The notes under the pieces: generated by a model
Databases searched by the model: none
What the model was told of the DNA's origin: nothing
What the model saw: only the letters and a program-made list of their open reading frames with translations
Part shown: one piece after another, positions 30,329 through 44,010 of the stretch
How positions within the stretch are numbered: the first letter of the stretch is position 1
Layout: every line of letters begins with the position of its first letter
Assembly (NCBI RefSeq): GCF_040529185.1
Contig: NZ_CP159510.1
Span: forward strand, 248,001-312,000
DNA length: 64,000 nt
From: Sporolactobacillus sp. Y61
GTDB lineage: Bacteria > Bacillota > Bacilli > Bacillales > Sporolactobacillaceae
Reading direction: 5' to 3'
Program-made: the position numbers and the translations under genes

Positions 30329-30783
30329 TATAAATTCACCCACATAACCAGAGCATCTTCACCGTTATTGGAATAATATTTTTCACGGATTCCTCCGTGA
30401 CGAAAGCCGAGTTTCCTGTACAGATTCTGCGCGATGAAGTTACCCGCGCGCACTTCCAGACTCATTGTTCTGCAACGCCGGGAGCGTGCCAGCATCATGA
30501 CTGTACGAAGAAGGGTCTCTCCCGTTTTTCGCCCTCTGTACCCGGCAAGGACAGCCAGATTCGTGATATGAGCTTCATCGACAATCAGCCAGACCCCGCA
30601 ATAACCGATAAGCTTACCTGCAACATCTGCCACATAATAGAAAGCAAAGTGATTATGCTTCAGTTCGTTCTCAAACGCCTGCCTTGACCACGGCACGTCG
30701 AATGCACTGTGTTCCACCAGCATAACCTGCTCAATATCAGCAAAGGTCATGGGCCGGATCGTTATGGATTGCTGCTGCATCAT
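30328..30783 (-). CDS. rimI: Ribosomal protein S18-alanine N-acetyltransferase
   Basis: A GNAT acetyltransferase of 151 aa. The acetyl-CoA loop region is [20 protein letters not shown] and the C-terminal motif is [23 protein letters not shown] 30783 is preferred over the overlapping GTG 30792 because AGGAG lies 8 nt before it. It lies between tsaB and tsaD, the standard Firmicute order. The substrate is inferred from the family and context. Confidence 0.9.
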   Translation of the reverse strand: MMQQQSITIRPMTFADIEQVMLVEHSAFDVPWSRQAFENELKHNHFAFYYVADVAGKLIGYCGVWLIVDEAHITNLAVLAGYRGRKTGETLLRTVMMLARSRRCRTMSLEVRAGNFIAQNLYRKLGFRHGGIREKYYSNNGEDALVMWVNL

Positions 30784-30788
30784 CTGCT

Positions 30789-31481
30789 TCACTCCTGACG
30801 CTGGCGTTTCAGCCAGTTTGCCTCGGCCTCAGCCAGGCGAAGATAGGTGGGCAGAAAGTGATGAATGTCTGACTCCGGCTCTTTTTCTATGCCCAGGCGT
30901 GCCAGTTCCCCGGCCCTCGGCACCCGTTCTGCCGGGCTCCCGGTGTGAGCCTGCGGGAAGCCCTTAAGCCGCTCCTGCCACTTACTCAGATCATTGCTTA
31001 AGAAAAGAACCGGTCTGGCAACGTTTTCCAGTTCTGCCAGCCAATCCTCCATAAGCAGCAGCCGATCAGACATCACCGGTTCCATATGACCGTTTCTGTT
31101 CTGATACAGTCCGGCAAAAACCTGGCCGCGACGCGCATCAAAGAACGGAGCAACAAGGCCATTAAAATACCGCCCGTTCTGAGCGACGACCTCAAGGCTG
31201 GATACACCGGCAAGCTCTTTCTTCAGCGTCCAGGCGAGCATTTTGGCAATGGTAATGCCGATACGCAGCCCGGTATAGGAGCCCGGTCCCTTTGCGACAA
31301 CAATCCGGTCGAGATCTTCCGGCCCTATACCGACATCTTCCAGCAGTCTGGAAATAGCCGGCATCAGCCGTTCCGAATGATTTTTTTTACTGTTCGTCAT
31401 GAGTTCACCCAGAACTTTATCTTCTGTTGCAACCGCAACACCCATGACCAGGTTAGATGAATCAATGGCCAGTACATGCAT
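30789..31481 (-). CDS. tsaB: t6A synthesis protein TsaB
   Basis: The non-catalytic ASKHA partner of TsaD, 230 aa. It starts MHVLAIDSSNLVMGVAVATE and has KGPGSYTGLRIGITIAKMLA. It overlaps the end of tsaE by 20 nt and is followed by rimI at 5 nt. Confidence 0.95.
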   Translation of the reverse strand: MHVLAIDSSNLVMGVAVATEDKVLGELMTNSKKNHSERLMPAISRLLEDVGIGPEDLDRIVVAKGPGSYTGLRIGITIAKMLAWTLKKELAGVSSLEVVAQNGRYFNGLVAPFFDARRGQVFAGLYQNRNGHMEPVMSDRLLLMEDWLAELENVARPVLFLSNDLSKWQERLKGFPQAHTGSPAERVPRAGELARLGIEKEPESDIHHFLPTYLRLAEAEANWLKRQRQE

Positions 31482-31929
31482 CGTGCATTATCTCCCTGTA
31501 TAAGGTTTCCGATCTTGCGCCATGAGCAGAAAGCATCAGTGATCTTTCAGTCTGACCTGTTCTGGCAATCGCAACAGACAGATAATCCCCGGGAAGCCAG
31601 GAAGGAATATTCTCAGCCCATTCAATCACCGTTACACCACCCTGATCATAATAATCTTCAAGCCCGATATCCTCATCATCACTGATCCGATAGACATCCA
31701 TATGAAAAAGGGGCAGTCGCCCGCTTCTGTATTCCTTTACTATGGTAAACGTCGGGCTGCTGACCATTTCTTTAATGCCCAGGCCCCTGGCCAGACCCTT
31801 GGTAAAAACGGTTTTCCCCGTACCAAGTTCCCCGGACAGCGTCAGCACATCATTTGCTGTCAGATGTTCCGCCATTTTTTCCGCAAAGTTCATTGTCTCT
31901 TCTCTTGAATGGACGATCCACTGTTTCAT
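31462..31929 (-). CDS. tsaE: t6A synthesis ATPase TsaE
   Basis: A small P-loop ATPase that regenerates the TsaB-TsaD complex. Walker A is GELGTGKTVFTKGLARGLG. SPTFTIVKEYRSGRLPLFHM leads to the DVYR motif. ATG 31929 follows AAGGTGGGAG. It is the first gene of the minus-strand operon. The length, 155 aa, is normal. Confidence 0.95.
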   Translation of the reverse strand: MKQWIVHSREETMNFAEKMAEHLTANDVLTLSGELGTGKTVFTKGLARGLGIKEMVSSPTFTIVKEYRSGRLPLFHMDVYRISDDEDIGLEDYYDQGGVTVIEWAENIPSWLPGDYLSVAIARTGQTERSLMLSAHGARSETLYREIMHDACTGH

Positions 31930-32060
31930 GGCTCCCACCTTCTCATTATCCAGACGGGTTCACTCCCGCCTGACATATGGTTAGTGTACCATAACTGACT
32001 TTTTTTCGCTCCCGGGTTCGCCTCGTGGATCGTGCCCGGGTGATTCATCTCATTTTCCCC

Positions 32061-32429
32061 GGCTGAAATATGGCGTACACCGGCTGATATATCCGGGAGT
32101 CCCGCTGAATTATTTGGGGTATCGGCTGATAACCAGTGGCAGCTGGCTGAATTCCATTCCCCCGGCTAAAATATGGCGTAATCCGGCTGATATATCCCGG
32201 AGTCCCGCTGAATTATTTGGGGTATCGGCTGATATACAGTGGTAGCTGGCTGAATTCCATTCCCCCGGCTGAAATATGGCGTAATCCGGCTGATATATCC
32301 CGGAGTCCCGCTGAATTATCCGGGGCATCGGCTGATAACCGGTGGCAGCTGGCTGAATTCCATTCCCCCGGCTGAAATATGGCGTAATCCGGCTGATATA
32401 TTCCGGAGTCCCGCTGAATTATTTGGGAT
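32061..32429. repeat. R2 tandem array: 103-bp unit, about 3.6 copies
   Basis: Copies begin at GGCT 32061, 32164, 32267 and 32370, exactly 103 bp apart; the last is cut after about 60 bp. Within each unit a GGCTGA(A/T)(A/T)TAT-like word recurs near 0, 21, 42, 63 and 84 bp. Unit differences are few. Two overlapping ORFs on the minus strand are by-products of the repeat. Confidence 0.9.
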
Positions 32430-32815
32430 TGATATGTCATTTGGATCAATCATACAATTTTTATGCACGTCAAGACGACTTTATCGATACAACTTTCGGC
32501 GTTCGTGTTTGATTGCATAGTTGATGCTAGTGTGTGACGAAATTGATGGATCTGTCCGGAAGAGATTTACCGGTCAACATTCAAGATTTATCAGTCTATG
32601 TTCAGAAATTATCAGCCAGATCGCCGGCTTCAATCAAAAGCACCGTCCGATCCTGCTGCGTCATGTCATCCGTTTTCAGAAAAGCACTTACTCATCCAAT
32701 AACAACTTAAATCTAATTGTAAAGCACTTTATTCACATGTCACACATGATTCCTGTCACGGGAAATCCCGGGACGATCAGAAGCGTTATCAGATGAAGAA
32801 TCAGGATCACCGACG
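32430..32815. other. Non-coding stretch between the tandem array and the rRNA terminator
   Basis: No convincing ORF, RNA or repeat is seen. It is AT-richer than its surroundings. Confidence 0.5.
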
Positions 32816-32816
32816 A

Positions 32817-32853
32817 AAAGAGGCATTCCCCACTTTTCGGGAAATGCCTCTTT
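32817..32853 (-). terminator. rRNA operon terminator
   Basis: AAAGAGGCATT(T)CCC / GGGAATGCCTCTTTT hairpin just beyond 5S on the minus strand. Confidence 0.85.
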
Positions 32854-32861
32854 AATCATTT

Positions 32862-32978
32862 GCCTGGCAGTGACCTACTCTCACAGGGGGACAGCCCCCC
32901 ACTACCATCGGCACAGAAGAGCTTAACGACCGTGTTCGGGATGGGAACGGGTGTGACCTCTTCGCTATGACCGCCAGA
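32862..32978 (-). rRNA. 5S ribosomal RNA
   Basis: About 117 nt. The reverse complement contains the conserved segments CCCATCCCGAACACG and GTGCCGATGGTAGTG. It lies 87 nt after 23S. Ends are estimated to within a few nt. Confidence 0.95.
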
Positions 32979-33065
32979 CTTGAAAATCACCCGGGGCCAG
33001 ACGACCCCTCAAAACCGGTAACGAAAGATACAGCACGTCTTTTTTCCTTCTGTCCGCTGACTTTG

Positions 33066-35994
<2,929 letters not shown>

Positions 35995-36169
35995 ACCGAC
36001 ACAATCATTGATTGTATCCTGGACAAAATGGAATTCTTGACGTGTTTTCTGTATCTTTCGTTATCCAGTTTTCAAGGATCGTCCCGCGTGCCCTGCGGCA
36101 CGCCGGGTATTGAAGGAATGACTCCTTCAAAACCAAACAAAAGCCCAAACGTTTCGCTATCGATCGTTT

Positions 36170-37727
<1,558 letters not shown>

Positions 37728-37883
37728 GTGTTGCTTCTTCCGGATCCCTTTCGGCATCCGGGTCAGTCTTTTTCGTTCATCAGATCCATAGCAAATTGAA
37801 TTGATCAGGGGATAAACCCCTTAAATCACGCTTGGCTTTTGTTCAGTTTTCAAGGAACATTCCAGAATAAAAAGCAAAAATAA

Positions 37884-37960
<77 letters not shown>

Positions 37961-37978
37961 ACATTATAAAAGAAAATA

Positions 37979-38052
37979 TGGAGCGGGTGATGGGAATCGA
38001 ACCCACGACCAGAGCTTGGAAGGCTCTTGTTTTACCACTAAACTACACCCGC
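37979..38052 (-). tRNA. tRNA-Gly(TCC)
   Basis: A cloverleaf beginning GCGGGTGTAGTTTAGTGGT, anticodon TCC in CCTTCCAAG, CCA encoded. Confidence 0.95.
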
Positions 38053-38064
38053 AAAAAAGATGAA

Positions 38065-38141
<77 letters not shown>

Positions 38142-38145
38142 ATAA

Positions 38146-38222
<77 letters not shown>

Positions 38223-38232
38223 ATAATAAAAT

Positions 38233-38318
38233 TGGTGCGGTCGAGAGGACTCGAACCTCCACGAAGTTTCCTCCACTAGCCCCTCAAGCTAGCGCGTCTG
38301 CCATTCCGCCACGACCGC
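38233..38318 (-). tRNA. tRNA-Leu(GAG)
   Basis: A class II tRNA with a long variable arm, anticodon GAG in GCTTGAGGGGC, CCA encoded. Confidence 0.95.
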
Positions 38319-38340
38319 ATAACTATTAAATTTTTGAATA

Positions 38341-38425
38341 TGGTGCGGGTGAAGGGACTCGAACCCCCACGTCGCAAAACACTAGATCCTAAATCTAGCG
38401 CGTCTGCCAATTCCGCCACACCCGC
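38341..38425 (-). tRNA. tRNA-Leu(TAG)
   Basis: A class II tRNA with a long variable arm, anticodon TAG in GATTTAGGATC, CCA encoded. Confidence 0.95.
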
Positions 38426-38430
38426 TAAAA

Positions 38431-38503
38431 TGAGCCACGAAGGATTTGAACCTTCGACCCTCTGATTAAAAGTCAGATGCTCTACCCCTGAGCTAGTGGC
38501 TCA
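38431..38503 (-). tRNA. tRNA-Lys(TTT)
   Basis: A cloverleaf beginning GAGCCACTAGCTCAGGGG, anticodon TTT in GACTTTTAATC. CCA is not encoded. The 160 nt upstream (38504-38663) hold no gene. A weak promoter TTGACT - 18 nt - TAAACT lies at 38620-38649. Confidence 0.93.
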
Positions 38504-38663
38504 CATTAAGAAGCGACTGTCTCATCTGGAACACGATAGGAATCACACAAGCTTTTATATAGAAGCCAGAAGCCGTTGCGCTTTATCATCGCTATATCCT
38601 GTACATTACCCATCTCTGAAGTTTAACGCACATCTATGAAATCAGTCAATGGTATTTTTTTCA

Positions 38664-38735
38664 GTGACCTGTGCGGGACTTGAACCCGCGACCCATTAAT
38701 AAGATGGTGCCATAACCGTTTGACGAACGGGTCAC
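38664..38735 (-). pseudogene. Degenerate tRNA-Glu-like gene
   Basis: The D-arm (CGTCAAACGGTTA) and T-arm (GCGGGTTCAAGTCCCGC) are tRNA-like, and the acceptor GACCCGT pairs with ACAGGTC except for one mismatch. The anticodon arm is damaged: a 4-bp stem CCAT/ATGG, loop CTTATTA, and a variable loop of only two or three nt. The position after Asn-Ser and the D-arm sequence point to an ancestral tRNA-Glu, which would have a TTC anticodon. No CCA is encoded. Confidence 0.65.
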
Positions 38736-38744
38736 AATTAAAAA

Positions 38745-38836
38745 TGGCGGAGAAGGAGGGATTCGAACCCTCGCACGATTCACACCGTCTACTCCCTTAG
38801 CAGGGGAGCCCCTTCAGCCAGCTTGGGTACTTCTCC
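38745..38836 (-). tRNA. tRNA-Ser(GCT)
   Basis: A class II tRNA beginning GGAGAAGTACCCAAGCTGG, anticodon GCT in CCTGCTAAGG, long variable arm, CCA encoded. Confidence 0.95.
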
Positions 38837-38840
38837 ATAG

Positions 38841-38912
38841 CTCCACAGGCAGGGTTCGAACCTGCGACCAATCGGTTAACAGCCGATTGCTCTACCGCTG
38901 AGCTACTGTGGA
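38841..38912 (-). tRNA. tRNA-Asn(GTT)
   Basis: A cloverleaf beginning TCCACAGTAGCTCAGCGG, anticodon GTT in GGCTGTTAACC. CCA is not encoded. First gene after the promoter. Confidence 0.95.
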
Positions 38913-38943
38913 ATAAGTGTTTTTTCTTGCAAAGTCAAATGAA

Positions 38944-38972
38944 ATTATACACAACTTAAGTCCACCTGTCAA
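38944..38972 (-). promoter_or_regulatory. Consensus promoter of the tRNA-rRNA cluster
   Basis: TTGACA (38967-38972) and TATAAT (38944-38949) with a 17-nt spacer: a perfect sigma-A promoter about 30 nt before tRNA-Asn. Confidence 0.9.
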
Positions 38973-39068
38973 CGTCGTTCAACAAGCCTCAGGGTTGCCT
39001 TGTCCTTTTGACGACCTTAATAATTTAACACAAAAGGAGAGAACGCGTCAACCCTTTTTTTATTTATT

Positions 39069-39551
39069 TCACCCTTTCCCGTATTTTCCCGGAAGCTCTT
39101 TTTTAACGAATTGAATCTTCCCGCCACAGGACGCGCACCTGTATCGGCGGGGATCCATCCGTCTTTTTCTGGAAAAAAGGGCCCCGCAGTTTTTACATTG
39201 GTATGTATAGTGCAGCACCGAATGGTTTCCTGTCCCCGGAATCGAACCGCAGAAACGCGAGCCTCCGACTTTTTTCAGGAGTTGCCTGAAATCCGCATCC
39301 CTGTGCCTGTAACCCCGTCCACTCAGATGGAGGTGGTAATGACACAACTCATGTTTGATGATTTTTACAAAGGCGTCCAGGCCGAAATACTGAAGCTGCA
39401 ACACATTAAATTCGAGATAATGACTGTTCAGTAAATAGCGTCCACCTGTTGTCCTCAGGCGGGGATTAAAGACGGCCTTATGGACAAAAGGGCGGTGAAA
39501 ACTTTTCAGAGAAATCTGCTGTACCAGTTTCTGAAGTTCCTCATCTGTCAT
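39069..39551 (-). CDS. SprT-like zinc metalloprotease-fold protein
   Basis: 160 aa, the homologue of B. subtilis YdcK by fold and by its place next to tex. The HExxH site is HELCHYHLH and the C-terminal zinc ribbon has paired CxxC motifs (YQCKNCGALF, RCASCGGKI). Its cellular role in bacteria is not established. It lies 55 nt downstream of tex on the same strand. Confidence 0.92.
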   Translation of the reverse strand: MTDEELQKLVQQISLKSFHRPFVHKAVFNPRLRTTGGRYLLNSHYLEFNVLQLQYFGLDAFVKIIKHELCHYHLHLSGRGYRHRDADFRQLLKKVGGSRFCGSIPGTGNHSVLHYTYQCKNCGALFSRKRRMDPRRYRCASCGGKIQFVKKELPGKYGKG

Positions 39552-39606
39552 TGGGTCTGCCTCCGACGGTGAATTAATGCCGCATCAGGTGCGTGCTGAT
39601 AGTTTA

Positions 39607-41778
39607 TTATGTGGCAGGAGTCGTTCTGTTGTCAATCATACTTAGCGACACTCTGCCCTTCTCAAGGTCAACACTGTCCACCCAGACAGTCACTACCTGT
39701 CCGACATGGACGACATCAAGCGGATGTCTGACAAAATGTCCGGCAAGTTTTGAAATATGAACAAGTCCGTCCTGTTTGAGACCAATATCAACGAAAGCTC
39801 CGAAGTCGACTACATTACGCACAGTACCTTCCAGTCGCATGCCCTTATACAGATCTTCCGGTTTCAGAACATCTGCCCGCAGCTGCGGCTGATCCGCTTC
39901 ATCACGCGGATCACGCCCGGGGCGGCACAGCGCTTCAATGATGTCACGCAATGTCGGTTCCCCAATGGCAAGTTGCGCTGCGGCCCGAGAAAGATCGAGC
40001 TGCCCTATCCTTCTCCTCAGCGACTCCTTATTGAGGGCTTCCGCTGATAGGCCTACAGTCCCGAGAAATTTTCTGGCTGCATCGTAACTTTCGGGATGAA
40101 TTGAAGTTCCGTCGAGCCGTTCGCTTCCGCCGGTTATCCTGAGAAAGCCGGCGCATTGTTCGAACGTCCGCGGTCCCAGACGCGGCACATCTTTCAACTG
40201 CCGGCGTGAATGGAAACGGCCCAGTTTGTTTCGCACCCGGATAATATTCTCTGCAGTTGTCCGGGACAATCCCGCGACATACTTCAAAAGTTCAGCTGAA
40301 GCTGTATTAAGATTGACACCCACTCTGTTTACCACAGTTTCAACCACAAACCGGAGTGATTCACTCAGTATTTTTCGCGGCACGTCATGCTGGTATTCAC
40401 CCACACCGATGGATTCCGGGTCAACCTTGACAAGTTCTGCAAGCGGATCCTGCAGCCGCCTTGCAATAGAAACAGCACTGCGCTCTTCAACCTGCAGATT
40501 GGGGAATTCTTTCCGCGCCAGAGTAGAGGCCGAATAGACACTTGCTCCCGCCTCATTCACCATGATATAAAAAATTTTTCTGTCACGCATTTCCTTAAGG
40601 GTCTCCGCAATGAAAGATTCCGTTTCCCGGGATGCCGTTCCATTTCCGATGGCAATCAGATCGACATCATAGGTCTGAATCAACGAAAGAACCTTCCGTC
40701 TGGCCGCAGTCCGCTCTTCTTTCGGTGGCGTAGGATAAATCACGGATACGTCCATCAGTTTTCCTGCAGGGTCCACAACAGCAAGCTTGCAGCCGGTGCG
40801 GTAGGCGGGATCCACACCGAGAATCGTCTTTTCTTTCATTGGGGGCTGCATAAGCAGTCCACGAAGATTTTCCGAAAAGATATGTATCGCCTGCTGCTCC
40901 GCCCTTTGCGTCAGCTCCTGCCTGAGTTCCCGCTCTACAGCAGGGATAATCAGCCGTTTGCAGGCGTCCTCCGCAGCTTCGGTCAGATAACGGGCAGCGC
41001 TTGTTTTCCGGTTTCTGATCAGGAGCCGGCACGCGGTTTTCATCAGGTTATCCATCGAGGCATCAACTGAGACACGCAGGATTCCCTGCGCTTCTCCACG
41101 ATTGACAGCGAGTATCCGATGCGGAACCATGCATTTGGCCTGTTCCCGATACTGATAATACATTTCGTAGACCTTTTTACTGTCCTTAGCCTGGTTCTTT
41201 CCCGGGCTGGTCGCGATCACGCCTTTTTCAAAAATCTCCCGGCGCGCCAGTGCACGAAGCTCAGCATTTTCTGAAAGCCGTTCGGCAAGTATGTCTTTTG
41301 CTCCCTTAATGGCTTCCTCAGCAGTGCGCACGCTCTTGTCTTCCGAAAGGTATTTCGCCGCCTCTTCAGCTACCGGGGTTTTAGGCAGTGATGCCAGCCA
41401 CCCGGCCAGCCGCTCCAGTCCTTTTTCAGCAGCAGCCTGGGCACGTGTCCTCTTTCTGGGGCGATAGGGCAGGTAAAGGTCTTCGATGTCCCGGATCCGC
41501 TCTGCTTGCAAGAGCTTGCGTTTTAAGTCCGGATCCATCCTGCCCTGCTCTTCAATCTGTTTTATAACTTCTTCGCGGCGTTTTTCCAGCCGGCAGGCAC
41601 GCACATAGGCTTCCTGTATGTCTCCGATACGGACTTCATCCAGACCGCCGGTCATTTCCTTCCGGTAACGGGCGATAAAAGGAATGGTATTGCCCTTTTC
41701 AAGCAGGCGGATCACCTGTTCAACCTGTTTTGTGCGAATAGCCAGTTGATCCGAAATTCTGCGGCAGATGTTTTCCAT
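39607..41778 (-). CDS. tex: Tex-like RNA-binding transcription accessory protein
   Basis: 723 aa with the Tex order: an N-terminal helical domain (IPFIARYRKEMTGGLDEVRI), a YqgF/RNase H-like domain (TILGVDPAYRTGCKLAVVDP), helix-hairpin-helix motifs (VGVNLNTASAELLKYVAGLS, FHSRRQLKDVPRLGPRTFEQ) and a C-terminal S1 domain (GMRLEGTVRNVVDFGAFVDI). It binds nucleic acid and affects transcription. It is followed by sprT, as in B. subtilis ydcI-ydcK. Confidence 0.96.
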   Translation of the reverse strand: MENICRRISDQLAIRTKQVEQVIRLLEKGNTIPFIARYRKEMTGGLDEVRIGDIQEAYVRACRLEKRREEVIKQIEEQGRMDPDLKRKLLQAERIRDIEDLYLPYRPRKRTRAQAAAEKGLERLAGWLASLPKTPVAEEAAKYLSEDKSVRTAEEAIKGAKDILAERLSENAELRALARREIFEKGVIATSPGKNQAKDSKKVYEMYYQYREQAKCMVPHRILAVNRGEAQGILRVSVDASMDNLMKTACRLLIRNRKTSAARYLTEAAEDACKRLIIPAVERELRQELTQRAEQQAIHIFSENLRGLLMQPPMKEKTILGVDPAYRTGCKLAVVDPAGKLMDVSVIYPTPPKEERTAARRKVLSLIQTYDVDLIAIGNGTASRETESFIAETLKEMRDRKIFYIMVNEAGASVYSASTLARKEFPNLQVEERSAVSIARRLQDPLAELVKVDPESIGVGEYQHDVPRKILSESLRFVVETVVNRVGVNLNTASAELLKYVAGLSRTTAENIIRVRNKLGRFHSRRQLKDVPRLGPRTFEQCAGFLRITGGSERLDGTSIHPESYDAARKFLGTVGLSAEALNKESLRRRIGQLDLSRAAAQLAIGEPTLRDIIEALCRPGRDPRDEADQPQLRADVLKPEDLYKGMRLEGTVRNVVDFGAFVDIGLKQDGLVHISKLAGHFVRHPLDVVHVGQVVTVWVDSVDLEKGRVSLSMIDNRTTPAT

Positions 41779-41929
41779 ACATGTCCCTCCCGCTTTATTT
41801 TACCAGAATCTCAGTGAGCATACTCGCACTTCAGTGGTGAGATCTCTACTTTGATTGATCAAAAGGGGGAACTATTGTTCTATATTAAACGAAAGAATCT
41901 TTAAACAGCTTAGAAAGGAGGTCTCCTTC

Positions 41930-41971
41930 ATGGCAACCCAAAGAAACAGAAATAAGAGGTTCATCCATTGA
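41930..41971 (+). other. Mini-ORF (13 codons) with a strong RBS inside a hairpin
   Basis: GAAAGGAGG lies about 9 nt before ATG 41930. The frame MATQRNRNKRFIH ends within the loop of the 41950-41991 hairpin. It is between divergent tex and convergent ndoA. It could be an unannotated micro-peptide or chance. Confidence 0.3.
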
Positions 41972-41991
41972 ACTGGATAAACCTCTTATTT
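41950..41991. terminator. Terminator of the ndoAI-ndoA transcript
   Basis: A 16-bp stem, AAATAAGAGGTT plus ATCC with GGAT plus AACCTCTTATTT, 15 nt past the ndoA stop. T-tracts are weak on both strands. Confidence 0.65.
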
Positions 41992-42005
41992 CCATCGGCG
42001 GATGA

Positions 42006-42356
42006 TCAAAAATCCACCAGACTCAGGCTGATTTGAATGGCTTTATTGACATGACCCATCATTTCTTCATCAAGATGTGTAATCTTGTCAGTCAGACGCT
42101 GTTTATCGATTGTTCTGATCTGTTCCAGAAGAATAACCGAGTCCCTGTCAAAACCGTACTTTTTTGCGTCAATCTCCACATGAGTTGGAAGTTTTGCCTT
42201 CTGTATCTGTGCGGTTATCGCCGCAACAATGACTGTCGGACTGAACCGGTTTCCTATATCGTTTTGTATCACCAGAACCGGTCTGACACCACCCTGTTCC
42301 GAGCCCACTACCGGGGAAAGATCCGCAAAATAGACGTCGCCACGCTTTACTATCAA
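42006..42356 (-). CDS. ndoA: EndoA/MazF-family mRNA interferase toxin
   Basis: 116 aa, nearly the same as B. subtilis EndoA over [39 protein letters not shown] and [20 protein letters not shown]. It cleaves RNA at UACAU-type sites in that species. The start is TTG 42356, which restores the exact family length; the longer frame upstream is spurious. The TTG lies 5 nt after the ndoAI stop, in keeping with tight coupling and a low toxin to antitoxin ratio. Confidence 0.96.
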   Translation of the reverse strand: MIVKRGDVYFADLSPVVGSEQGGVRPVLVIQNDIGNRFSPTVIVAAITAQIQKAKLPTHVEIDAKKYGFDRDSVILLEQIRTIDKQRLTDKITHLDEEMMGHVNKAIQISLSLVDF

Positions 42357-42360
42357 GCTC

Positions 42361-42639
42361 TCACACCCCGCTAACGGAGCGTTCCAGAGTAATCTCTGCC
42401 TCCTCTTCAGCAAGAAAAGCCTCAGAAGCGATGTTCAGATTTATTTTAGCCATCTCCATGTAGCCCTGTCGCATCAGATCACGGACATAGCCTTTATTCC
42501 GTTCGCGTACGTACATTCCGATCGCGCGATGGAGAAATTCGTTCCGATTCACGTTATCTCGACTGGCAATGCCATCAATTTCACTCAGCAAATGTTGCGG
42601 CAAACTCAGCATAATTTTTTCCAGATTCGACTCAGGCAT
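42361..42639 (-). CDS. ndoAI: EndoAI antitoxin (ribbon-helix-helix)
   Basis: 92 aa. The N-terminal ribbon-helix-helix ([20 protein letters not shown], then [14 protein letters not shown]) binds DNA. The C-terminal part neutralises EndoA. It lies directly upstream of ndoA and downstream of alr, the conserved Bacillales order. Confidence 0.95.
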   Translation of the reverse strand: MPESNLEKIMLSLPQHLLSEIDGIASRDNVNRNEFLHRAIGMYVRERNKGYVRDLMRQGYMEMAKINLNIASEAFLAEEEAEITLERSVSGV

Positions 42640-42822
42640 GCCTGCACCCCCACCACTATGATCCGATTTTTTTATTTTTATCTAAAAATTATATTAACAT
42701 GTTCCCAATCGGTTTGCAAAGCAGATTTCGGCAAAAATCGCCTGTATTATATATTTTTTTGAATTTTGTCATACTATTTCATGGATTCCTGCAGCATCTG
42801 TCCGGTTGACACGGCCTGCCGC

Positions 42823-44010
42823 TTAATCCAAAAGGCCAAGTACCGGATTCAGGACATCCGTCTTCTTACCGCCCTCATGAAAAATTCTCGGTACGCGCGG
42901 CTGGATCATACATGTCACTTCATAGTTGATCGTTCCCAGTTTTTTTGCGATTTCATCCGCGGTAATCTCCTCAGACCCCTCTCTTCCAATCAGTGTCACT
43001 TCTGTTCCGACAGGAAATTCATGAGGCAACCGGCACATCAGCTGATCCATACAAATTCTTCCGACAATCGGACATCTGTGACCTGCGACAAGAAGATCTG
43101 ATCCGCTCAGCGCCCGAAGCCATCCATCGGCATAACCGATCGGAACCGTACCGATCCACTCGGCTGAAGGAGACTGATAGCTGGCCCCGTACCCGATGGA
43201 TGTCCCCTTTTCTACCTTTTTCACATGCATCAGCCGGCTGTGCAGGGACAGCACGCGTTTCAGCGGAAAAGGCAGCTTCTTTATCATTTCCGGAGACGGA
43301 GAAAGGCCATACATCGATATGCCGTAGCGGACCATATTGAAAAGATGACGCTGTTCAGCCGGATATTTAAGGGTGGCCGCGCTGTTGCCGCAATGGATCA
43401 CCTTCGGCCGGACGCCCAGTTCAAGAAACCAGTCAATCATCGTTTCAAAACGGTTATACTGTTCATTAAAATAAGTCTCATCATCCTGATCCGCGGTAGA
43501 AAAATGCGTAAACAGACCCTCTGCAGTGAACTTGCGGTCTGCCTGAATCACCTCAGCGAATGCCGCCGCCTCTTCTTTATTGCGGATGCCGATCCTGCCC
43601 ATGCCCGTATCACAGGCAATATGGATCAGGACCGGATCAGACAGTGAAGCAGGGAGCGCTTCTTTTGCCTTCTCCACCCATTCTTTTTGAAAAACAGTCA
43701 GTGAAATTTTGTACCTGGCTGCGATTTCTGCGTCTTCCGGACGGATCGGAGACAAGACCAGTATGGGTGCTTTAATTCCCGCCTTTCGCAGTGCAAGTGC
43801 TTCATCAAAAATAGCAACAGCGAGCCAGCTGGCTCCGTTCTTCAGTGCCGTCTCAGCAATACGTACAGCACCATGCCCATACGCATTGGCCTTAACAACA
43901 GCCATCAGCATCGTTTCTTCAGGAATAAGCGCCCGCATACGTGCCACATTATAGCCGGCAGCGTCCAGATCTATGTCTGCCCACGTTTCCCGGTAGTAAG
44001 AGCTTTTCAT
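42823..44010 (-). CDS. alr: Alanine racemase
   Basis: A PLP enzyme that makes D-alanine for peptidoglycan. The N-terminal barrel has the PLP lysine in MAVVKANAYGHG. The catalytic tyrosine lies in GYGASYQSPS, followed by VPIGYADG, and metal or substrate residues lie in GRICMDQLMCRLP. The length, 395 aa, is usual. The RBS is weak. The upstream stretch 44011-44241 holds no gene but contains an imperfect hairpin, GCCGAATC / GATTCGGGC, around 44107-44146. Confidence 0.96.
   Translation of the reverse strand: MKSSYYRETWADIDLDAAGYNVARMRALIPEETMLMAVVKANAYGHGAVRIAETALKNGASWLAVAIFDEALALRKAGIKAPILVLSPIRPEDAEIAARYKISLTVFQKEWVEKAKEALPASLSDPVLIHIACDTGMGRIGIRNKEEAAAFAEVIQADRKFTAEGLFTHFSTADQDDETYFNEQYNRFETMIDWFLELGVRPKVIHCGNSAATLKYPAEQRHLFNMVRYGISMYGLSPSPEMIKKLPFPLKRVLSLHSRLMHVKKVEKGTSIGYGASYQSPSAEWIGTVPIGYADGWLRALSGSDLLVAGHRCPIVGRICMDQLMCRLPHEFPVGTEVTLIGREGSEEITADEIAKKLGTINYEVTCMIQPRVPRIFHEGGKKTDVLNPVLGLLD

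Noticed and set aside
32061..32429. CRISPR array
   Set aside because: The units are the same from copy to copy with no unique spacers, and no cas genes are present.
32110..32449. Two ORFs of 72 and 78 codons on the minus strand in the tandem array
   Set aside because: Both frames consist of the 103-bp repeat read in different phases, with no RBS. The period is not a multiple of three, so they are by-products of the array.
40387..41070. A 227-codon ORF antisense to tex
   Set aside because: It lies fully within tex on the opposite strand and shows no protein-family features.
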